Positions 10,498-20,970 of a stretch of 52,817 bases of DNA are shown piece after piece. The DNA lies in assembly GCA_027600665.1 (NCBI GenBank), contig JADGJL010000057.1:1-52817 (forward strand), read 5' to 3'. The notes beneath the pieces were generated by a model. The model worked only from the letters and a program-made list of their open reading frames with translations, made no database searches and was not told where the DNA came from. Origin of the DNA: Irineochytrium annulatum. Taxonomy: Eukaryota > Chytridiomycota > Chytridiomycetes > Chytridiales > Chytridiaceae. The position numbers and the translations under genes are program-made. Within the stretch, counting starts at the first letter, position 1; every line of letters starts with the position of its first letter.

Positions 10498-10634
10498 TCA
10501 CTGACGACCACGGGTGATGGCCAGATTGTCCTCCCCACTAACACTCCCCCGGGATGTGGAATTCGCAACGGCACGGCAGGAAAAGGTCACTGACTACCAC
10601 GGGTGATGGCCAGATTGTCTTCCCCACCAGCAGA
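10498..10634 (+). repeat. Direct duplication of the dispersed-family terminal block
   Basis: Two direct copies of a block of about 48 bp (GTCACTGAC...ACGGGTGATGGCCAGATTGTC...CCCCAC) begin at about 10498 and 10585. The block is the same terminal block seen at 4446-4563 and, inverted, at 4617 and 24432. The direct pair suggests nested insertion or a pair of element ends without an interior. Confidence 0.7.
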
Positions 10635-11203
10635 TTTTTGCTGCGTGTGGATTGGGGTGCGTGTACGAATGGGTTTTTGAGACGTGAGCTGCTTCTGAGC
10701 ACACCCTGCTTTTTAAGCACGTCCTGTGGCGCCCAAGGCACTGTCAGCAACGTTCTCGATTGCTAGAACGCGTGAAGATTGCGGAAAAAATGCATAATGC
10801 ATTGTTGGACAGACGCGTCCTTAAGGGTCGTGGCCGGCCTCACGGGGTATTGGCCGTGTTGGCGACTGTCCTTGTATCAACAAAATGTCGACCAAATCGT
10901 GTGGTATTGCAGGTACCCCAGCATGGCGCTAATGTCATGTCGTGTGAGAGTAGTTAAATGCCAATTGACCAAGAGTTTCAAGCCACCTATAGCAAGCCGC
11001 CGTATGTGAGTAATGCTTTCTTTCGTGGAGGTACGCAGATCGTCGTCGTCCAGACAGCAACGGAGACCAACCATCGCGTCAATTTACTTCTGTTTGCTTT
11101 CCACGTAAATTCGCTGCCAATTCTTTTGCTCACAAGGGCATGTACTGATAATGTGCTTTTAGATCTTTGTAATAATCAGCTTGCCAACAGCGAATCAAAC
11201 GAG

Positions 11204-12055
11204 ATGCTAAACAGGAATCCAATCTCAGACGCCCTAGGTCATCCCCTCGTCTCGGCACCGTCGTCTGTCCACTACATCCCGAACTTCGTCACACCAGACG
11301 AATCCCTAGCACTGCTCCGCGCCGTCGAGACCGCACCTCTGCCTAAATGGACGACGCTGAAACGCCGCCGCCTTCAAAGCTGGGGGCCGCAGCCGGACAC
11401 GAACGGGTCGCGCCCGTCCTTGCCGGAACCTCTACCGGTCTGGCTAACGCCGCTTGCGGATCGTCTCTCGGCAATGGGGATATTTGTTGTGGATGAGGCG
11501 GGGGCGGACGGGGCGCCGGAAAGGAGGAGAACGGAGTGTAACAACTGCCTCATTAACGAATATAAGCCGGGCCAAGGCATCATGCCGCATGAGGACGGGC
11601 CAGCGTACCTGCCTTGCGTCGCGACCGTCTCTCTCGGGGAACGAACGGTGCTGGACTTTTACCGGCAACGAGACGATGATGCCGCGAGAACGGCGGATGA
11701 CAGAGTATCGACATCGACAGGAAGAACGGCGGGGACCACAACGAGAGTCAAGGAATTCTCGCTTGTGCTGCAGCCGCTCAGCCTGTTGATTCTACAAGAG
11801 GACGCGTATTTGCGATATCTGCACGGAATTGACGAGGTCGATGTTGACGTGGTTGATCGGCGCCAAGTCGCGAATTGGGACCTGGCAATGACGTGGCCTG
11901 ACGAGAACGCTGCGGTGGAACGGGTTGAAGGAGAGGATATGTACAGGATGGAGAGGAAAGGAACAAGGGTTAGCCTAACCTTTCGGACTGTGCGACGCGT
12001 CTCGAAGATCGATTTGCTCGCCGGGTTGTTCGGTGGTCGTGCGGGTAGACGGTGA
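11204..12055 (+). CDS. ALKBH6: ALKBH6-like 2-oxoglutarate/Fe(II) dioxygenase
   Basis: Belongs to the AlkB family, Fe(II)- and 2-oxoglutarate-dependent dioxygenases; the ALKBH6 substrate is not firmly settled in the literature. The product has 283 residues. It opens with YIPNFVTPDE, then PKWTTLKRRRLQSWG, NEYKPGQGIMPHEDGPAY (metal ligands His and Asp in HED), VSLGERTVLDFY, LLILQEDAYLRYLHGI (second His) and RVSLTFR, whose Arg should bind 2-oxoglutarate. This motif set and spacing match ALKBH6 rather than the DNA-repair AlkB members. I chose the ATG at 11204, close to the conserved domain. An in-frame ATG at 10958 would add 82 residues without recognisable content. Between the LDFY strand and the second His is a Ser/Thr/Arg-rich insert. 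10635-11203 otherwise holds only leader or intergenic sequence. Its stop lies 68 bp from the convergent PPR gene's stop. Confidence 0.9.
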   Translation: MLNRNPISDALGHPLVSAPSSVHYIPNFVTPDESLALLRAVETAPLPKWTTLKRRRLQSWGPQPDTNGSRPSLPEPLPVWLTPLADRLSAMGIFVVDEAGADGAPERRRTECNNCLINEYKPGQGIMPHEDGPAYLPCVATVSLGERTVLDFYRQRDDDAARTADDRVSTSTGRTAGTTTRVKEFSLVLQPLSLLILQEDAYLRYLHGIDEVDVDVVDRRQVANWDLAMTWPDENAAVERVEGEDMYRMERKGTRVSLTFRTVRRVSKIDLLAGLFGGRAGRR

Positions 12056-12123
12056 TTATGATTGATGGGGTCGTACTAGAGAAGATTGGCACATTTTAGG
12101 CAATTTAGTACAAATAAACCAAC

Positions 12124-15100
12124 TTATCTACAATTTTTATTGCTCAGTGTGCGCTGAACGTCTACTAATAATGTAGCGACCTTCACGTCAGCCACCTCCG
12201 CCACGACTTCGTTACCATCCTTTTGGAGCTTCTTAAGTAAGAAGTTCCTCAAAGTCTTCATTGTCTTTCTGTCGCCGAGTTCCTCTATCGCGACATTGTA
12301 CGCCTCGGAGAGCCTACCGAGCCTAGCGAGGGCCTCGACATAACTGGTCACATTATTCGCGTTCAAGCGGTAACCTATCGCTCGTAGTTCTTTCCATATC
12401 CTGCGCAAGTCCAATTCCATATCCAGGTACCCGCATTGATCTAGTACTACCGACACAGCGGAGCCCATCTCCGAAAACATCTGCTCGCGGGAGATTTCAT
12501 GACCCGTCGGAAGGAATCGGACGCCAAGCTCATGCTTAAGCTTTGGCGATTTCAAAGATCCAATTGAGCCCGACATCAAGGCGTCCCAGACCTGAATCAC
12601 GTCCGCACCCCTCCCGGCTCTTCCCAGCGTCATCAAAATGATTGACCACGAATACATCGATGGAACCAATCCAGCCCTCGCCATCTTCCGAAGCACACGG
12701 AAGACGTCCAGATACTTCCCCTTGCGTAAAAACGCATTCATGAGCACATTAAAGACGACCGTGTCGACCCATGTCGTGAATATGCCTTGTTTATTGCGAT
12801 GGTGCATTCGGACAAGGAACAACCCGTCAATCTTATCCGCGCGATCATCGTTTAGCATCGCGAGCCTTAACGAAATCTCAAAAGCCAACTCGGGCAAATT
12901 AGTGTGTTCAGCGTCTTTGCTAGTCTTCAGGTCCATCGGTGCTAAAGCTGCCTGCAGGTACTGTGACAAACCTAAGGATGAAGCCTGCGTGATAATTTGC
13001 TCCGCCGTACTAAATGCCTTCATTTCGCAAAGCTCGGAAACTATTGAGGCTGTAGCAACGGCGTCGGGTGCGAGGGCCCGGTTCGTGAGCAACCGCTGCC
13101 ACCAACTCAAGACCTCATTCGTATTCCCACATCGTACGTGAGCAAGAATTATCCCGTGATAGGTAGCCGCTGTAAGTTGCAAGCCTCGTCGTCTAATTTC
13201 CGAAAGCACACTGTCGGTGCCTTTGATATCCTTCCCGCGTCCATAGCCCATCACAAGCAAATTAAAATGTTCGATATCGAGTTCAACTCCCGGGAAGGCC
13301 GCTAGCCTGTCAGAAACAACTTTCATGATTTGCACGTCGCCGGCTCTGGACAATCCGTAAAGAAGAGATTGCAGCATTTGAGGCGTGGAAGGTTTGCGCT
13401 GTTCCCAGTCTTTCAAAAACTCCAAAGCCTCCGAAGCATTGCCGTGCTCCGCTAGCGCCCTTAAAAGCTTGGCCGCGGGAACGTCGCCAACGTTAGCTAA
13501 ATCCAGCGACTTCCTCATCAATGCAACGGCCTTTCCAAATTCTTTCGCTTTTATGTAGGCATCCAACATTGCCGTTACTACAACATTGTCCACAACATCA
13601 ATCTTGTGAAACCATCTCTCAGCGCCAGAAAGATCGCCCATTAGTGCTGCCGCAGATATCATTGTCGACCTCGAGGAGGGATCAATCAAAGCCGAGTCGG
13701 AATCTTCATACATATTGATAGTCTTGTTGATGCGTGCAATACTCTCGGAGTCCCGCATAATGACATAATATCGCAGCATCAAGAGAAGCATCGGTAGCTT
13801 TAGCTTCAAGCGCCTCTCCTTCACCTCATCAATCAACCTTCCAACGTGTGCCATGTTGCCGAACATCATTTCCACCTTCATAATAAGCGCAAAAGCCTTG
13901 TCGGACGGCCGGGCGACCATTTTTCGTATTGTCTCAAAGTGACGCCGGCATACAGTTAACGAGGGGTGGCCTAATCTTAATGCCAATTCCATCATCCGGA
14001 CGTGGCTAGTCTCATTCGGCTCCACGCCAGCGGCAATGAACTTTTCATACAACGTGGTGGTGGCTTCACGAAGCGTGATCGACCCATCGCGGATGGCAAC
14101 GCGCGCGAAGACGTTAAAAAGATCAATGGTGGGCAAGTCGTCAGCTTGTTGGCGGTACTCGAGAATAACTTCGATCCATTCTCTCGCCAGCTCCGCCTCG
14201 CTGTGTTTCAATAGAAACAACACAATTTCTACGGATCTGATCTGGGTCATATTTAGACCCTTCAGGGCGTTGAGGAGACGCTTGACGAGTCCCACGTGCT
14301 CCGTGATGGTGCAGCGATCAATCAGTTTTATAAGCGGTCCAACCAATGGCGCCTCATTGGACGTGGCTTCGTTGCAAGCCAGCAGCGTCCCGGGTCCATG
14401 TGGACGCGATGTGCGCGATGCGGCCATGTCCTCAAGAAAACTGATGGCGAGGTTTAAATCTTTGCGAAGAAGAAAGCGATGCCATACACCTTTGTGAAGG
14501 TACAACGGGGGCATGATTCCATTAAATCCTCGCAATTTCGCATAAGCTTCATCCGCAGCGCTGTAATCTGGAGCTTCGGCGCGGCCTTTAATCGCATTCG
14601 TCAATTGAACCAAGAGCTCGTATAACTTGCTGACAGCTTCGCTTCTCGTGCTTGACGGCAAATCGCGGTAGGCTAGAAAATTGCATCGCTCCAAGCAATC
14701 CGTAACTGCCTTTCGGTAGAAGGCCTGAACATCGGCTCTTAGGCCCGTTGCAAAAACAGACTTCCGTATCAAACCGATAATTTGTTCACCTAGGTACCAT
14801 TGCTTCACGTCGACGCATGCGTTAAGCATCAGTCGGTAAGTTTCTGGGTCGGGACCCTCCCGTATCGCTAAGTCAAACCAACTTTTCGCTGTATTGAAGC
14901 ACCCGGCATTCTTCCCGGCACGAATCATGTAGTTGCAGAGATAGCCGCTTGGGGTTGTTCGATTGAACAGCTTAAGCAGTTCACCCAACGTGCGCGCGGC
15001 GGCCTCCGTTTGGCCAAGAGAGGCATGGATGCTGAGACCAAATTCGAGAATTGCCGGAACCTGTCCGTAACCATGCTCTTTCATCTCATAGACAATCTCC

Positions 15101-15790
15101 GCAAATAAAGTCGGGCCTTCAGAGAGAGGCCTTGCATCTACCTAGCACGGAGGTAAGGCAACCTCCAAACAAGAAATAAGTGCGTGCCTGAGTTTTTAAG
15201 AGTAGTAAAAAGCTCCTTGGGGTAGGTCTAAGCTTCCGTGACTTCATCTCGATAGAGAATTGTGATGCCTGCATCCCTTCGCTCGCCAAAATATCTCCCA
15301 TCGCATGCGCCGTGTTAAAGTCGGGTGTGACAGCCAGGCGTTTCATCTCCCTCAACATATCGTCCGCGGCTTCCTTTCGATTCTCAAGGCTTATAGCCGC
15401 GTTGAAAGCCTTCAGACTCGGCTTCAGGTTGCTGCATCTCATTAAGTCCATATGAGCTCGAACTCCGACGAGATCGCCAGCGGCAGCGTATGCAATAACG
15501 ACCATTGATACGAGGTGCCCGCTGAGGGGTGTTCCAGTTCCTCGAAGCCGACGAAATGCTTCAAGAACTTGCTTTAAATCTCCATTGGCGGCACCCGCAC
15601 GCAGTTCTTCGCAGAGAGCGTCGACAACAGACCTCTTGCTGGTGGACGACAACGGCCTAGCCGATGACACCACCAGCAGTCTGGCGCCAGGCGTACCGAG
15701 GCCCCCTCGCATCGTGATCGCGCACCATGCGCAGAGCCGGGTCGGTGCCGAGAGTCGTCCGACAGTTGGAGTGACTCGCCCACCCGCCAT
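12124..15790 (-). CDS. Mitochondrial pentatricopeptide repeat (PPR) protein
   Basis: Two long minus-strand exons (15790 to about 15180 and about 15110 to 12124) encode about 1,190 residues, with one small intron whose exact ends I could not fix; exon 2 is open from VDARPLSEGPTLFAEIVYEM. The N-terminus is basic, free of acidic residues, and Ser/Arg-rich (MAGGRVTPTVGRLSAPTRL), as in mitochondrial targeting signals. Helical repeats of about 35 residues run through the whole protein, for example TPLSGHLVSMVVIAYAAAGD, TPQMLQSLLYGLSRAGDV, LDIEHFNLLVMGYGRGKD and LVPSMYSWSIILMTLGRAGR. Proteins of this size in fungi (Pet309-like, CCM1-like) bind organellar transcripts and act in processing, stability or translation. 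Which transcript this one binds cannot be told from the sequence. Confidence 0.88.
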
Positions 15791-16307
15791 CTGCGATCGC
15801 GATGTTCTTCATCAAAGGATGCGAAAAAGACGACAGTCCAATATCAGATCAAGCCTTGTCGCGGATAAGAGACTGTTCTTGACCTTGTTATTTTGCACGT
15901 CTCCAGAAATATTCATGTAAAACCAGCTCATGCTTCCCCAACTGCGTCCGTTTAGGCTGCCATCTACAGCACGCTCTCCACCCGCGGTGCGATAAAGAAG
16001 TGTGACATCCACACACACGACCCTAGCGATTACCACGTCCTCATGCGAGCGTGCAGCGATCAGAGGATACCGGTATGCAATCCGCGTCGGCCCTCGGATA
16101 GAATGATGTAAATTCTTTTGCTAATAGCACCGACCGCGACCGCGGCGGCAAACGGAGCTTTTCTGCTAGCCCACTTTACAAGACACGAACCAGGATTTTC
16201 GGCGCCTGGTGTGATCAAGTCCGCCCGCAACGCGCAATGCGCAACGCCTAAGTGAGAGCCAGCGACTCCATTGAATCAGTGAATCAAAGGAAGAAAAAGA
16301 CGACGAC
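15791..16307. promoter_or_regulatory. Divergent intergenic region between the PPR and bromodomain-BAH genes
   Basis: 517 bp separate the two start codons, one of the longer gene-to-gene spacings in this dense part of the window. It presumably holds both promoters and leaders. No TATA box or repeated operator stands out. A CGACCGCGACCGCGG stretch occurs at about 16132-16146. Confidence 0.4.
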
Positions 16308-17915
16308 ATGGAGGCAGCAATGAACAGGATCTTGGCCGCGGTCCGGAATCATACGGACAAAGGGTAAGGGCGATCCGCTGACAGATGGCCTTTGCTAACC
16401 GACTCCTGCAGACGCCGAATATGCGAGCTTTTCCTCGAGTTGGTTGACCGGAACGAGTATCCAGATTACTATCAAGTGATTAAACACCCGGTGGCGATAG
16501 AGACTATCCAAGTAATTGATTATGCCTGACTTATTGCATGCATTTTTTGTTTTTCCACATCTAATCTGCGTTCATCTTAGGCAAAAATCGACAAGGGCGA
16601 ATACGGCGACAGCTTCTCGCGGTTCGAGGCCGACTTCAACCAGATGATCTCCAACGCCACGGCGTACAACAGGAACGGGTCCGAGGTGTACAGGGACGCG
16701 CTAACGCTGAAGAGCGTCTTCGAGGTCAACCTCGGTAAAGAGACGAAGGCGATCGAGGCGAGGTTGCGGAAGGAGGCGCTGGAATCGCAGACACCCGTTG
16801 AGTCGTTTGAGAAAGATGGGATCACATACAAAGCTGGTAATGCGAAATTCTGAACGGCTGGTGGCTGACTAGTGTAGGGGACTTTGTCTACATCATCAAC
16901 CCGAACGAGCCCGCCAAGCCTACAATCGCCCAGATTGGATCCATGTTCTCCTCGGGCCGCCACACATCCTTTACGGCGAACTGGTTTCTCCGCCCCGAGC
17001 AGACGGTCCACAAGGCCACCTCCCGCTTCATGGAGAACGAGGTTCTGAAATCCAACCGATCCGAGACATACTCCTCGGACGACATCGAGGGCCAATGCTG
17101 GGTCCTCTTCGTTAAGGACTACGTCAGGGGAAAGCCTAAAGGCGCGGATCAAAGGCACGTGTACGTATGCGAGTCAAGGTACAATGTGGAGGGAAAGGCG
17201 AGTCAGAGGATCAAGCTGTGGCATATGAAGTGTAGCGATGAGGATTTGGACTTGTTTGAGACGCCGATGGTGCCGAATAAGGTTAACTCGGTTTTCGCGG
17301 AGGCCGAGACGCATGTGAAGAAGAAGGTCGAGGAAGAGCCGAGCAAGCTGCCGCCGAGGGACGTGTCGCCAAAGAAGGAGTCGAGGCCTGTGCGTATCAT
17401 CTCCGTTCTTCCTTCCGACGTGATTTTTTTTTTGTCTCTAATAGTTCATTACGTAGGTGCCTATCAAAGCGCCGCAACCGGAGCAGAAAATCCGCCTGAC
17501 GATGAAAGCTGCCACCCCCGATATCCCTTCTCCAGCTCCCGCACCTCGGATCCAAATGCCCGACAAGCGGCCGACGGCCCTGAGGCCACCCCAATCCGTG
17601 GAACCGCCGCGTCGCAAAAATCCGGGGTCTAAGCCCGCCCCACCCATATCCACCGTGTTCACGTGTTCCCCGGATGACGGTCACCTGAAGTGGTTCCCGA
17701 CCCCGCCGGTGGACGTCGCTGCGAGAGGTGGGCCGTATCATACGCTGGAGTATCTTGTCGCGTATCATACGAAACGGGGTTTGAAGAGGGAGCACCCAGA
17801 GGCGCACGTCGCGATCGTAGAGGAGCGGAAGAGAGCGGCGATGTCGTGTATGGTCGACTCGATGTCGAGGTCGTTAGAGGGGTTGGCGCATTTCCTGTTC
17901 GAGAGTGCTACATAA
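16308..17915 (+). CDS. Bromodomain-BAH chromatin protein, RSC1/RSC2/polybromo-like
   Basis: Five exons (16308-16363, 16412-16511, 16581-16836, 16878-17389, 17457-17915) join to 460 residues. A single bromodomain (about 1-110) contains EYPDYYQVIKHPVAIETIQ and the acetyl-lysine-binding Asn in ATAYNRNGSEVY. A BAH domain follows (about 135-260: GDFVYIINP, QIGSMF, NWFLRPEQTVH, NEVLKS). A Pro/Lys-rich tail ends in a conserved-looking segment (VFTCSPDDGHLKWFPTPPVD). RSC1/RSC2 subunits of the RSC/PBAF remodeller combine bromodomains with BAH, but yeast versions have two bromodomains and about 900 residues, so this is a short form matching the BD2-BAH half. Nuclear, probably part of a SWI/SNF-type complex. 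Tail to tail with the TTC14-like gene, stops 24 bp apart. Confidence 0.88.
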
Positions 17916-17939
17916 ACTCTATTGGCAGGCTGGGTTCTT

Positions 17940-18874
17940 TCAAGTGGCACGTATAGTCGCAATCGCATAATTTGAAGTGCACAAATATCTACTTTGTTGT
18001 ACAAAGATTGCAAATGAGTCATCGATTTTTTCCTGTATATGTCGGCGGGGGTAATGGGCCGTACGTTTTTCGAGGTTGCTCTGAATAGTCTGCGGGCTTA
18101 AGGAGTAACGCTGAGAATGACAATGGCAGTGATGCTTTCGTACCAGCAAAAACTGTCCATTGAGTGCCGACATCTTTTCCGCTTCATGCTCCTCGACTTT
18201 CCTCTTGCACTTATCAAGATAAATCTGCGCGTTCTTATGATCCGGTTGAATTTTCAGGCACAGGTTGAAATCTTTTATGGCATCTTCGTAACGACCCTGA
18301 TTTGCATGTCTGCGGAGCGCATGTCAACAAGAGCTGATAGCACGTCTGCCTACACAGCACCACGGGCAACGTATGCGTCCACGCAAGAATTGTCGATGTC
18401 AATAGCGGTCGTGTACTTCTTCATCGCCTTCTCCGTTTCCCCTGATTGAGCAAGTGCAACACCCTGCGTTACTCTAAGCAAAAACAACTTTGAGTCAAAG
18501 CAACAAGAGAAAGCAATGATTACAGTCGCAACGCCCACGCCGTGTCCTGTCGCATCCGTAATGACAAATAATCCTCGGGCTGTCTTTCGCATCATTTCGT
18601 AAGCCGATGGACAAACTCAAAAAGTAACTCTTTCTTACATGTCGTCATCCCCCACACCCGAATCGTCAACCTCATTCCGAAACGACAGATGAGTCCTGAT
18701 GGGCACTTCCGCCAGCCAGTTCTCCACCGCCGACGGGTTATTCAGGAGCTCATGCGGCGGGATGATTGGTACAGGCTTTGTGTTTGCCAGGGCGCGTCGG
18801 AGGGAATTGATGGCGAGCTGGCCGATGCGAGGGTTTGCGTTGAAGAAGGCCTTGATGGATCCATCCTCTTCCAT
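17940..18874 (-). CDS. TTC14: TTC14-like tetratricopeptide repeat protein
   Basis: The start is ATG at 18874 (MEEDGSIKAFFNANPRIG). The frame is kept by introns at about 18636-18583 (exon ends GDDD, resumes QPEDYLSLRMRQDTAWALR), about 18530-18480 and about 18350-18305. The TPR region reads VTQGVALAQSGETEKAM, YTTAIDIDNSCVDAYVARGA and GRYEDAIKDFNLCLKIQPDH, then KNAQIYLDKC. This layout, especially WAL followed by VDAYVARGA and HKNAQIYL, resembles human TTC14. The S1 RNA-binding domain typical of animal TTC14 is absent, giving a product of roughly 240 residues. The end is uncertain: a 54 bp in-frame segment after NGQFLL has intron-like borders. TTC14 proteins associate with RNA processing; the role here is inferred. 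Start codons of this gene and HEM4 are 38 bp apart. Confidence 0.75.
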
Positions 18875-18912
18875 TGCATTTCAAGCCGCAAATTGGGGGC
18901 TTGGGTGGGGAA

Positions 18913-19753
18913 ATGGGCTTGGGGATTCTCTTTTTCCGATCGGCATCTGGTGACGACAACGACGGATGTGGGCAGGATCCGTACGATCTCGCGTGCACGC
19001 AGCGCGGGCACACGGCTTGGTTCGTAGGTCCTCTCACGACGCGTGAGAAAAACATGGACCGCCTCCGGGAAATGCTGCACGCAAACGACAACGTGCGCTC
19101 CGCCCTCGCATTCACGAGTAAACGAGCCGCGGGCTGCTTTCTGAAGGTGTTGGACACATGCGATGATGCCGTGAAAGGTCTGGACCTCCGTGTAATGAAC
19201 TAACGTTGCTGAGCATCCCAAAGCTTCGTGGAGCAGGAAGCCGCTCTACGTTGTTGGGAAAGGCACGAGTCGATTACTGGAGGCTCGTGGGTTGACGACC
19301 GTCGGCTCCGATACGGGAAGCGCGGACGCGCTGGCCGACGTAATTATCGAGCATCGTGGGTCCGCGAATGGATCGCTTTTGTTTCTGCGCGGGGACAAGA
19401 CGCTGGACACGCTGTCGCAGAAGCTTAAAGAATACGATATAGGGATCGAGGAGCTCGTGGTGTATGAGACGGCCGAATCACCGACGTTCCGACACGAGCT
19501 CGAATGTACTGTGGTCAACGGGAATGCACCGCCGCCGGACTGGATTGTATTTTTCAGCCCCTCAGGATTCGATATCGTCGTTCCGTTGGTTAAGGACATG
19601 GGGTGGTGGGTGGACGTGAAGGTGGCGTCGATTGGGAAGACGACCGCTAGGCATATCACAAACCATGGCGGGCGGGTGCACGCGCAGGCGGAGAGCCCGA
19701 ACCCGGAGAAACTTCTGATCGCGATAGAGTCTTTTGGCGGGAGTGCACTATAG
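18913..19753 (+). CDS. HEM4: Uroporphyrinogen-III synthase
   Basis: Cyclises hydroxymethylbilane to uroporphyrinogen III in haem synthesis. Two exons (18913-19177 and 19224-19753) with a 46 bp intron (branch-like AACTAAC) give 264 residues. HEM4-fold signals are ILFFRSASGDDNDG and DPYDLACTQRGH at the N-terminus, LAFTSKRAAGCF (the first-domain TSxRA motif), PLYVVGKGTSRLLEARGL, LLFLRGDKTLDTLSQKL, WIVFFSPSGFD and ASIGKTTARHITNHG. The overall length matches the family. The chosen ATG at 18913 is the first in frame. Divergent from the TTC14-like gene across 38 bp, so promoter elements of each must lie inside or very near the other gene's leader or coding region. Cytosolic enzyme. Confidence 0.92.
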
Positions 19754-19931
19754 CGGGTGGATAGGGAGACGGTGGCTAGTAACTTTTAAAATATACTGTA
19801 CTTTACACTTCGATATCGCTTTTGATAATAAAAGTGGCTACCTTATTACATACGAAGTGGGAACTTTGCTACGACGCCAAACGCCATTTATTTATTGGAC
19901 CATTGGGTTTCGTTCGGCTTCGTTCCCACCC

Positions 19932-20942
19932 TCACTTCTGTCCCTTCGTCTCCCCCCACTTCCCCGCCGTCGCCACCTTCCTCAGGCGAAATCCCTCCGC
20001 GCTCGCCAAGCTCAACAACCCGGCTATCAGTTCTACCCCCCTGACCGAATCATCGTTCGCTGCAATCGCGTACGACACCAGCCTCGGGTTGCAATCCGTA
20101 TCGCAAATAGCAATAATAGGCACATTGCTCTTGTTCGCCTCTCTAATCGCCTTCAAATTATTCGGCATGTCGAGCACGATCAGCAGATCTGGTATGTAAA
20201 CATGCGGCTGCCCCGCCCGCGACTTCATCATCAAGCTCTCTTCTTCCATCTCATTGATACCTCCCGTTCCCGTGTTCTTCCCCGACGTGGCCGCCACGAA
20301 CGTCCCCTGCGATATCTTGTCCGGGTCAAACCCCGTCGATCGTCTCAACACCCTCTCCCGGTTCGTGATCGTCCCCTCAATCCACCTCGTCACAAAAAAC
20401 CCGTTTGCCCTCTCGGCGGCCGCGACCGTCATCCGATGCAGGGACGGCTTCGTGCCAACGAACACAATGTTCCCTCCACGCAGCGCGACCTCCCTCGTGA
20501 CGTTGATCGCCCGTCGGAGATGCACGAGCGTGTGCTCGAGGTTGATGATGTGCACTCCGGCGCGCTCGCCGTAAACGTAGGGGAGCATAAAGCGGTGAAA
20601 GTCGCGCGGGTGGTGGCCCAGGTGGAGGTTGGCGGCCATGAGCGTTTTGAGAGAGATGGCAGTGCGGATCTGCGGGTGGATGGGGAGGTCGGAGGGATCG
20701 GAGAGGGGCGAGTAGTCGCGGGAGAAGGTCGGGGAGAGGGACGGCGGGACGAGATCGGACAGTTTCGAGCGGAGCGTCGAGCTGCTGACGAGGCGAGAGT
20801 AGCGGGGGATATTGATATTGCGTTGTAGGGGACCGAGGGGCCGTGATAGCGCGCCCGCATGTCGATATCGGTTCATAGTGGGAGCTCCCCTTGAAATCGA
20901 GAAAAAAGCGAGCATTCCAACTACGGCTTGAACGCTGATCAT
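19932..20942 (-). CDS. MRP4: Mitochondrial small-subunit ribosomal protein uS2m
   Basis: Uninterrupted ORF of 336 residues. S2-family signals are ANLHLGHHPRDFHRFMLPYV (the first conserved block, with a lengthened HLGH region), INLEHTLVHLRRAI, NIVFVGTKPSL, GFFVTRWIEGTITN, PDLLIVLDMPNN, EANKSNVPIIAICDTDCNP and YAIAANDDSVRGVELI. Compared with bacterial S2 there is an insertion between the WIEGTITN block and the PDLLIVLD block, as is usual for mitochondrial S2. The first ATG is at 20942; a second at 20876 (MNRYRHAGALSRPLG) gives a more typical basic targeting peptide and is my preferred start. Acts in the mitochondrial ribosome. Its promoter must be shared with divergent SNX4. Confidence 0.93.
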   Translation of the reverse strand: MISVQAVVGMLAFFSISRGAPTMNRYRHAGALSRPLGPLQRNINIPRYSRLVSSSTLRSKLSDLVPPSLSPTFSRDYSPLSDPSDLPIHPQIRTAISLKTLMAANLHLGHHPRDFHRFMLPYVYGERAGVHIINLEHTLVHLRRAINVTREVALRGGNIVFVGTKPSLHRMTVAAAERANGFFVTRWIEGTITNRERVLRRSTGFDPDKISQGTFVAATSGKNTGTGGINEMEEESLMMKSRAGQPHVYIPDLLIVLDMPNNLKAIREANKSNVPIIAICDTDCNPRLVSYAIAANDDSVRGVELIAGLLSLASAEGFRLRKVATAGKWGETKGQK

Positions 20943-20970
20943 TCTCGCCGTTCAACTCACACGGCCTGAA

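Noticed and set aside
10958..11203. N-terminal extension of the ALKBH6-like ORF
   Set aside because: Eighty-two extra residues lack any resemblance to the family; the ATG at 11204 lies close to the conserved domain.
12638..14497. Plus-strand ORFs inside the PPR gene
   Set aside because: Antisense of a 986-codon PPR exon with repeated helical motifs; no independent domain.
19734..20828. Plus-strand ORF of 364 codons, His/Arg-rich
   Set aside because: It is the antisense of uS2m, whose conserved blocks are unmistakable, and it has no domain of its own.
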